12,935 nt of DNA from Larix sibirica (lineage: Eukaryota; Streptophyta; Pinopsida; Pinales; Pinaceae): contig NWUY0300044036.1 in NCBI GenBank assembly GCA_004151065.3, positions 19,711 through 32,645 on the forward strand, written 5' to 3'. The notes under the pieces are model-generated. The model did not search any database and had not been told where the DNA came from. It saw nothing but the letters and a program-made list of their open reading frames with translations. A program made the position numbers and the translations under genes. Below, piece by piece: positions 8,090 through 12,935 of this stretch (position 1 is the first letter of the stretch; each line of letters opens with the position of its first letter).

Positions 8090-8849
8090 CTTCAGTCAAC
8101 CAGGTTTTGTTAAACTTGAAGGGGTAACAACTAAAGTAGTTCTCATTGTTTAATTGAAAGGCAATTGCTTTGTGATCCGAAATATCGGTCAGGATAGACT
8201 AGGTGTGGAACATTCCCAGCATCAAACCCAAGGGATCGGCCTTCAAAAACCTATCCAGCCATTTATCAATGCCTACATTGTCGGCACGTCCATTTGACCT
8301 AGTGGGAGTTAAAGCAGCAGGTGAGACATCAAAAAGAGTAGCCTTCTCAAATATGTCCTTAAAATAAGGTGTCAGTGGGTCTATGAAGGCTTTGGATTCC
8401 CAAACTTCATTTGAAGAAAGATTCAAATTAAGGTCCCCTACTACAATAAGCGGGGGATCCGCTAATAAAGCCGTATTTGAAACTTTATCCTAGAAACAAT
8501 GCATGTTGTTGTAAGGACCACATATGTTCAGTATATTGAGCGCCCTCCCAAGACCCCTGATCTGACCCTCAATCAAAATACCTGCAAAAGTATGGAAAGG
8601 TGAGAAATCAACATAGACATGGTTCCATGCCACTAACAGATCGACACCGTCAGACAGCCAATTAGCATCCACACTGCAACACTTCCAATCAGGTTTAATC
8701 TTAAGGAAAAAATCGGATGCAATAACCCCAACCGTCTTGGTCTCCTGTAGTAGAACAATGTCAATAGAAAGTGTATCGAACAGCCTCTTGAAAGTGGTTG
8801 TTTTATGGGAATTGCCAATCCCCTGAATGTTTAAGGATAACAGGATCAT
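8090..8849 (-). pseudogene. LINE ORF2 endonuclease domain, broken
   Basis: This is an exonuclease-endonuclease-phosphatase fold domain that nicks target DNA for target-primed reverse transcription. It starts at ATG 8849 with MILLSLNIQG, the plant LINE MILLSWNIRG start. Catalytic positions are still visible by ORF2 numbering: Asn7 (LNIQG), Glu36 (LLQET), Tyr113 (NICGPY), Asp139 and Asn141 (VVGDLN), Asp225 and His226 (DISDHK). TAG codons interrupt at codon 120 (8490-8492, expected Trp in FWDKV) and codon 217 (8199-8201, expected Trp before the SDH motif). The frame is otherwise continuous to about 8090, then shifts by one within FAPW / LVKNLWLSSL. Confidence 0.88.
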
Positions 8850-10338
8850 TGGGTAAACCCCTGATGGGGATTGCTTACTCTAAGAGCCCCGACAACATCA
8901 ACATTGGGAGAGTCAAAAGATAAGGCCTACGCAACAGACGTGATAGAGGAAACCTTAGGGTTAACCCACAAAGGATATTCGGAATGTTCAGACATGATCT
9001 TCTTCTTTTGTTTCTGACAGATGGTCACATTTTGATACCTTATCGAGGCTATCGGAATAGAATGGTCGTCAGCGTCCCTACCAACGAAAGCCCCGACAAA
9101 GGTTTTGATAGGGAGTTTACCAGGAGCCTCTAACAGAGAAGGGGATGGGTCCCGTGCCGGTTGTGGCATGTCCTCATCCAATGGAGAAGAGGACAGACAA
9201 ATGTCTAAGGGCATAGACACATCCTCGACATTGCCCAAAATCTTGTCAACCCTTCCGGAATCAGAGTTGTAGTGAGGGTCTAACTCCGGTAATGATTGAG
9301 GGGAGTATGGTAATCTATCCCCCTGAGACTTTGAATCCTGGAGAGGGTTATCCAACCGAGGAGACAAGGACAACAAGTTCGATGGCTTACTGGAATCACT
9401 GGATCCCTTAAAACGAACTGGTAAAGACATAGTGTGCAAAATTTCATCTACTCTTAGAGATTTTAGTAGGAGGGGAGAAAAACACGGAACTTACCCATAA
9501 AATCGTGAGCAGAATCCCCATCCAACGGCAATGGAAAGGTGATATAGTCCTCCGTATCTTCATTCTCCTCTTGAGAAAAGGAACCATCAAAGATTCTCAT
9601 GTAAGTGCGCGTGCAATTATAGCTCAAGTGACCGGTACAGTGGCACCGGAAACAGCAGAACGACACCTTCCAATAGTTGAGTCTCTGGGTGAAAGAACCT
9701 TCGTCCCAGCATACTTCAATGCTCTCCACTAACCCTTCAGCCATGTACACGTCAACTAATATCCAGGGCATCCTTATATCATTTGACATAAGGATTTGAC
9801 ATAAGGGTTGTCTCTTCGACCATGATAAAATGCCCAATGGAGTTGCCTAACTCCAGAAAAGCTTTAAAATTCCAAGAATGCGGTGGCCAACCCGGAAATA
9901 GCACCCATAAATGTCTACTCTTGAGTTTCTCCTTCCATGGGTTAAAATACGAATGCCAATTGCTTAGCACCAGGGAGCCAACCCCAATAACCCAATATCT
10001 AGAAGCAATCACTTGTTCACTCTCTTCCAACATAAAATGGAAGTATACCCATCCCTTAAAGAGCATGATAACACACTGGACATGGTGTATCAGCGGCTTC
10101 CAAACCCGAGTGATCCAGTCCACAATTTTGGTCTCCTATTACCACAGATTTCATGAAAACAAATTGGCACCGAGAAAATGCTCTATTATAACACTGACTT
10201 CATAGTGGAGTTGCGAGATTAATCATTCCGGTGGGCCTTCAAAAATATATCTGCTATCAAGACAGTCTACCCATCAACTTCGTCAGATGTCTTTACAGCT
10301 AAATAGGATCCCTGTGCTTTTCCAAAAAAATTAGCCTT
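8846..10338 (-). pseudogene. LINE ORF1 (gag-like, DUF4283 + CCHC zinc knuckle), broken
   Basis: ORF1 of plant L1 elements binds RNA and nucleates the ribonucleoprotein. The DUF4283 domain is seen in 10203-9794: VIIEHFLGANLFS, then DWITRVWKPLI, GWVYFHFMLEE, WVIGVGSLVLSNWHSYFNPW and LWVLFPGWPPHSWNFKAFLE. It continues after a frameshift as MPWILVDVYMAEGLVESIEV. A CCHC knuckle follows intact: CFRCHCTGHLSYNC (C-x2-C-x4-H-x4-C, about 9625-9670). An acidic/Pro/Ser-rich tail runs to the end. Breaks are TAG at 10267-10269, an apparent insertion near 10126-10147, a 13-bp tandem duplication at 9781-9806, a frame change in the T run near 9480, and TAG at 8927-8929. If that last TAG is read through, the frame ends in TGA at 8846-8848, overlapping the ORF2 ATG. 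The N-terminal part beyond 10203 (KANFFGKAQGSYLAVKTSDE) is less certain. Confidence 0.82.
9781..9806. repeat. 13-bp tandem duplication that breaks ORF1
   Basis: Two perfect copies of atttgacataagg (9781-9793, 9794-9806). Thirteen bases shift the frame, and dropping one copy brings the DUF4283 frame (ending in TLMSN) directly into the frame DIRMPWILVDV of the knuckle part. This pinpoints one inactivating event. Confidence 0.9.
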
Positions 10339-10922
10339 TAGATACCACTAAACGATGCCCAAAAATTCATATGAAACATCAAATTTCGGCGTTGCGTCCA
10401 TGCTACACAGAAATAGTGTACAAATTCAGTGAACAGTATGGAAGGCTCACTTTGGCGCATTTTTAGGAATACTTTCGTGCAGTCTTGGAGTCTTAGCAAC
10501 GACCTGACATCAACTAATTCCATTAGAGGATAGGAATGCATAGAACAATAACGCACAAAAACTTAGAGAAGATGAGATCTCTGTGCATTATTAAATATAA
10601 GACTGCCAGTAGTGAAGCAATCAGGACAAGGAATCTAGAGATATCTCTACAAAGCTTCTGGGCAGAAGCATACTGCTATGGAATTATACACTAACGAGTC
10701 TTGACCATTAAATAAACTACAGAACGTTTACCCTCGATGCAACACGATTGGCGGCAGTCCACCTTTCAAAGGTGGGCTATAATTTTAAAAACTCAACTTT
10801 TAAATAATTCTAAAACTCCAATATGAATAGATATGGTAGGGTATTTTAGCGTATTGCTCAAAAAGTGAACTTTCTGTGGTAGCATAAATGTTATTGTTGA
10901 ACAACATATTCATGAGCCCAAT
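10339..10922 (-). other. Possible LINE 5' region and flank
   Basis: No gene is recognised. Base composition stays LINE-like (less AT-rich than the flanks) to about 10780 and then becomes AT-rich, so the element's 5' UTR may extend this far. A 72-codon minus ORF at 10338-10556 has no recognisable domain. A tight hairpin (ccaccttt, one-base loop, aaaggtgg) lies at 10759-10775 near the composition change. Confidence 0.35.
10759..10775. repeat. Short hairpin, 8-bp stem
   Basis: Perfect 8-bp arms ccaccttt and aaaggtgg flank a single C. With a one-base loop it is better seen as a near-palindrome than as a stable RNA hairpin. Its role is unknown. Confidence 0.6.
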
Positions 10923-11164
10923 TTATTCAATCGCATAATAGTTTGATATGTATTTGATGGAGAAAATAAAATAAGGCATTGTTGTCGATGAGGAGATGAT
11001 GATCTCACTTGGGAAGCTAGAAGGGGAAAAGTTAATGGTGGTGAAGGATTTTAAAGTGATGTGTCTTAAAGAGATGTTACTGGTGATGCTAGTGGCAAAA
11101 TTAGTGGAGAAGTAGGTCATGATTATTGTTTTTGAGGATGAGGAAATGCAAGGGGGCCATCGAC

Positions 11165-11306
11165 AGAGGGGTGGGCATTGGTGTTGGACTTGGAAGAGTT
11201 GGAGGTCTAAGTTGGAGCAACAGGGGAGGAGGAAGTAGTGGTTGTGGCAATAGATTTGGAGGTGGATGATGAGGTCATGGAATTGGTTGAATGGGTGGTA
11301 GGAGAT
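11165..11306 (+). pseudogene. Possible glycine-rich protein relic
   Basis: In one plus-strand frame (codon start 11174) the translation is GIGVGLGRVGGLSWSNRGGG then SSGCGNRFGGG, two stops, GHGIG, a stop and MGGRR. Alternating Gly resembles plant glycine-rich cell-wall proteins. The stretch is simply GGT/GGA-rich, however, so a decayed simple repeat would give the same translation. No start, signal peptide or splice sites were found. Confidence 0.25.
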
Positions 11307-11633
11307 GAACAACAGTTTGGGACGACAAGTTTAGGATCATGAAAATTTTAAAGGAATTTTATATTCTTAGTTACAAATCTTTATATTAAATATGTTTTAG
11401 AAATCTTGGGGATGTACAAAGTAATTGTTATTGTATATTACACTAAGCATGTGAGATTCTATAATACATAGAATCTGATTGACATTTAAAATTTTCTCTT
11501 TTAATGTATTTTGAAAATCCTCATTTCTAATAGAAGAATGAATATCCCCAATGGGATTAGCGTATAGTTTCAAGGAAAACATAGTTATTTATGTATGTGT
11601 TGTACTCAAGCATCTCCTCAAGCATGGTAAAAG
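11307..11633. other. AT-rich intergenic, nothing recognised
   Basis: No gene, repeat or RNA that I can support. A 61-codon minus ORF at 11397-11582 looks like chance. Confidence 0.5.
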
Positions 11634-12100
11634 AGAACCAAATCTACAAAGCTGATGAGATGAAGATAAATGCCAAGAGAAGCTCTACGAACAAGAGAGC
11701 AAGGGTTTACACCAAACAAGGATTCGGGTAGGAGGGTTCTCTCCAAAAAAAGAACTAAACATAAGATCTCAATATCTAAAAGAAAAAGGCTTAAATAAGT
11801 GCTATGAAAAAGATACCTAGGTTTTGCAATAAATAAGGATCTAGGTGGTATAGTATTCTCCAAGCAAGAACTAGATCCAAGAGATCAAGTGATGAAACAA
11901 CAATGCTTAGAGAATCCCTAGGAAAAACACATCTATGATATGCTACAAGTAGTTATATGGATAGGAGTGCAGTGTAAAAAACAAGAACAAAATTTGAGAT
12001 CTCAAGAGCTCAAACAACAATGCTTAGATATTCCATAGGTAAAATGTATCTAGTGTTTGCATCGAATAATGACATGGATGGGAAGTCTAAAAAAGAATGA
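11634..12100. repeat. Four-copy tandem array, 116-117-bp period
   Basis: Copies begin near 11634 (agaaccaaat), 11751 (agaactaaac), 11867 (agaactagat) and 11984 (agaacaaaat), spaced 117, 116 and 117 bp. Copies 3 and 4 share caaacaacaatgcttaga or nearly so, and copies 2 and 4 share agatctcaa. Copies are strongly diverged but regularly spaced. The period is 39 codons, and the first two copies are open on the minus strand (11618-11863), for example with SLFGVNPCSLV and RSLFIAKPRYL at equivalent places. Copies 3 and 4 contain stops. It could be a relic of a repeat-containing protein or a non-coding minisatellite. Confidence 0.7.
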
Positions 12101-12113
12101 GATATGGAGGTGG

Positions 12114-12413
12114 TCATTCTTGATTGTCATTGATCCAAATAGAACCGGGATGAATACTAAGAGGAACTAGGATGGTGAGGTAGTGCTCAGGGAACCCATT
12201 GTTGTATAAATATGCATGAATACATGTTGTGTGTACGAAAAAATTGTCTCCTTGTCTTCTTGTCGCGGTAGCTATATATGGAGTTAATGACACATTGTCT
12301 CCAACTGTATGTCCACAAATGTGTCTAGTTCGATCTTGAACAACTCCATTAGAAGAAAAGACTTTGTTTCTAGTAACATTTGGCCCACCATACTGGCTTT
12401 TTTTTGTTTTCAC
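12114..12413 (-). CDS. Unrecognised 99-codon ORF, doubtful
   Basis: It opens with MKTKKSQYGGPNVTRNKVFS and has mixed, protein-like composition including several His and Cys residues (ICGH, HTTCIHAY). There is no signal peptide, membrane segment or motif that I know. It stands alone in AT-rich DNA, where a 300-bp open frame is somewhat unusual but not beyond chance. It may be an exon or transposon fragment. No function is proposed. Confidence 0.2.
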   Translation of the reverse strand: MKTKKSQYGGPNVTRNKVFSSNGVVQDRTRHICGHTVGDNVSLTPYIATATRRQGDNFFVHTTCIHAYLYNNGFPEHYLTILVPLSIHPGSIWINDNQE

Positions 12414-12935
12414 ATTTTAAGTGAGTGTTATTTTCCTTCAACTTGTTAATGATTTAATCTCATCATTGTTGGCACTGAAAAAGGTGCAACGTTACCAAAA
12501 CAACGTAGTATCTCATGGATGGATCAATCCAAATACATGAATGACTCCAATCAATGACTAGATAATGCTAGACTGAGAATGAAAAATAATAATAGCATTT
12601 CCATTTAGTAAGGAACATGGATACAATTATAGTTGAAACAAATAAAAAAAAAGGAAAAGTAACATGAAGCAAAGGGGAGGTGAAGAGAGGGAGCAAATCT
12701 ATTGATTTTCATATTCCTGAAAGCAGTTTTAGGCATCGATAATGATGAACCAAAATTTAATTTATGCATCAATTGATTTACAAAGTCCTACAACATAAAG
12801 GGCTCACAGAATGTTGAGTGAGTTGAATATTATTCCAATTGTAAATCAATAAATATGGGGCTCGTGCAAGCTAATGCTGGTCACTCATGACGTGTTAGTC
12901 ACAATGGACTTCTAGAAAAACAAAAATTTGAATGT
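12414..12935. other. AT-rich end of window, one inverted repeat
   Basis: No gene is recognised. A perfect 12-bp inverted repeat lies at 12772-12783 (attgatttacaa) and 12839-12850 (ttgtaaatcaat), 55 bp apart. This is short for a transposon terminus and no matching target duplication is visible. Confidence 0.5.

Larger units (their letters stand above)
4449..10340 (-). mobile_element. Decayed L1-clade LINE retrotransposon (about 5.9 kb)
   Basis: Read on the minus strand the order is ORF1 (DUF4283, CCHC knuckle), ORF2 (apurinic-like endonuclease, reverse transcriptase, zf-RVT, RNase H), a ~250-bp 3' UTR and an 8-A tail (4449-4456 on plus). ORF1 and ORF2 meet in an ATGA overlap at 8846-8849. The ORF2 span of 4141 nt is normal for plant L1 elements. 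About 17 nonsense codons and about ten frameshifts show it is inactive. The 3' end is well placed by the A tail. The 5' end is not: ORF1-like sequence reaches at least 10338, yet a 12-bp match to the tail-side flank at 10126-10137 could mark a 5'-truncated start instead. It lies about 2.9 kb upstream of the NRAMP relic, on the same strand. Confidence 0.93.

Noticed and set aside
7781-8113. Plus-strand 110-codon ORF
   Set aside because: It is the antisense shadow of the LINE ORF2 linker.
8633-8818. Second minus-strand ORF inside the endonuclease
   Set aside because: It is an out-of-frame reading of the endonuclease, whose true frame carries the catalytic motifs.
9822-10205. Plus-strand 127-codon ORF
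   Set aside because: It is the antisense shadow of the DUF4283 domain of LINE ORF1.
593-10269. UAG reassigned to an amino acid, given the many in-frame TAG codons
   Set aside because: TAG stands in for both Gln and Trp, and there are also TAA, TGA and many frameshifts plus lost catalytic and metal-binding residues. Decay explains all of it.
4449-10340. LTR retrotransposon or endogenous pararetrovirus
   Set aside because: There are no long terminal repeats, protease or integrase. The endonuclease-RT-zf-RVT order and the A tail are those of a non-LTR element.
10338-10556. 72-codon minus ORF as a separate gene
   Set aside because: It has no recognisable domain. It lies at the uncertain 5' part of the LINE and is not in the frame of the ORF1-like peptide.
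10923-11312. 129-codon minus ORF
   Set aside because: Its Ser/Thr/His/Pro-rich translation is what the complement of a G-rich stretch gives, and no domain is visible.
12772-12850. Small inverted-repeat transposon
   Set aside because: The arms are only 12 bp, there is no target-site duplication, and the interior shows nothing.
1-12935. CRISPR array, tRNA, rRNA, bacterial operon or defence system
   Set aside because: There are no spaced identical repeats with unique spacers, no cloverleaf or rRNA signature, and no bacterial gene layout. The window is eukaryotic with introns and a LINE.

Overview
This looks like plant nuclear DNA: AT-rich, intron-bearing, without operons, and dominated by decayed genes, repeats and one large retrotransposon. 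The flavour of the LINE (DUF4283-type ORF1, L1-type ORF2 with a C-terminal zf-RVT and a plant-type RNase H) points to a seed plant. Several ORF2 phrases resemble conifer LINEs as I remember them, so a gymnosperm is my guess, not a demonstration. I see no intact protein-coding gene.

Layout. (1) 1-1563, minus strand: part of a decayed NRAMP-family metal transporter gene. Six exons can be placed with matching intron phases and GT/AG borders at nearly every junction, but it has three in-frame TAG codons and has lost the metal-binding motifs. It runs off the left edge. (2) 1564-4448: AT-rich intergenic DNA holding several independent tandem duplications (11, 36, ~121 and ~120 bp periods) and an 18-bp perfect palindrome. 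(3) 4449 to about 10340, minus strand: an L1-clade non-LTR retrotransposon with ORF1 (DUF4283 + CCHC knuckle) and ORF2 (endonuclease, reverse transcriptase, zf-RVT, RNase H), then a 3' UTR and a short A tail. It is dead: about 17 nonsense codons and about ten frameshifts. (4) 10340-11630: probable 5' LINE/flank sequence and a G-rich stretch that may be a glycine-rich protein relic. (5) 11634-12100: a diverged four-copy tandem array with a period of 116-117 bp. (6) 12101-12935: one unrecognised 99-codon ORF and otherwise nothing clear.

The most informative signal cuts across the two dead loci. Of 20 nonsense codons that I can place in a well-supported frame, 16 are TAG, 3 TAA and 1 TGA. At all five sites where Trp was the likely ancestor, the preceding codon ends in C, which puts the mutated opposite-strand cytosine in a CAG (CHG) context. 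This is what decay by deamination of plant CHG methylation would leave. I found no new functional system here. The worthwhile items are this decay footprint, a 13-bp duplication that explains one frameshift exactly, an ATGA overlap between ORF1 and ORF2, an odd 12-bp match beside the LINE A tail, and the tandem arrays.
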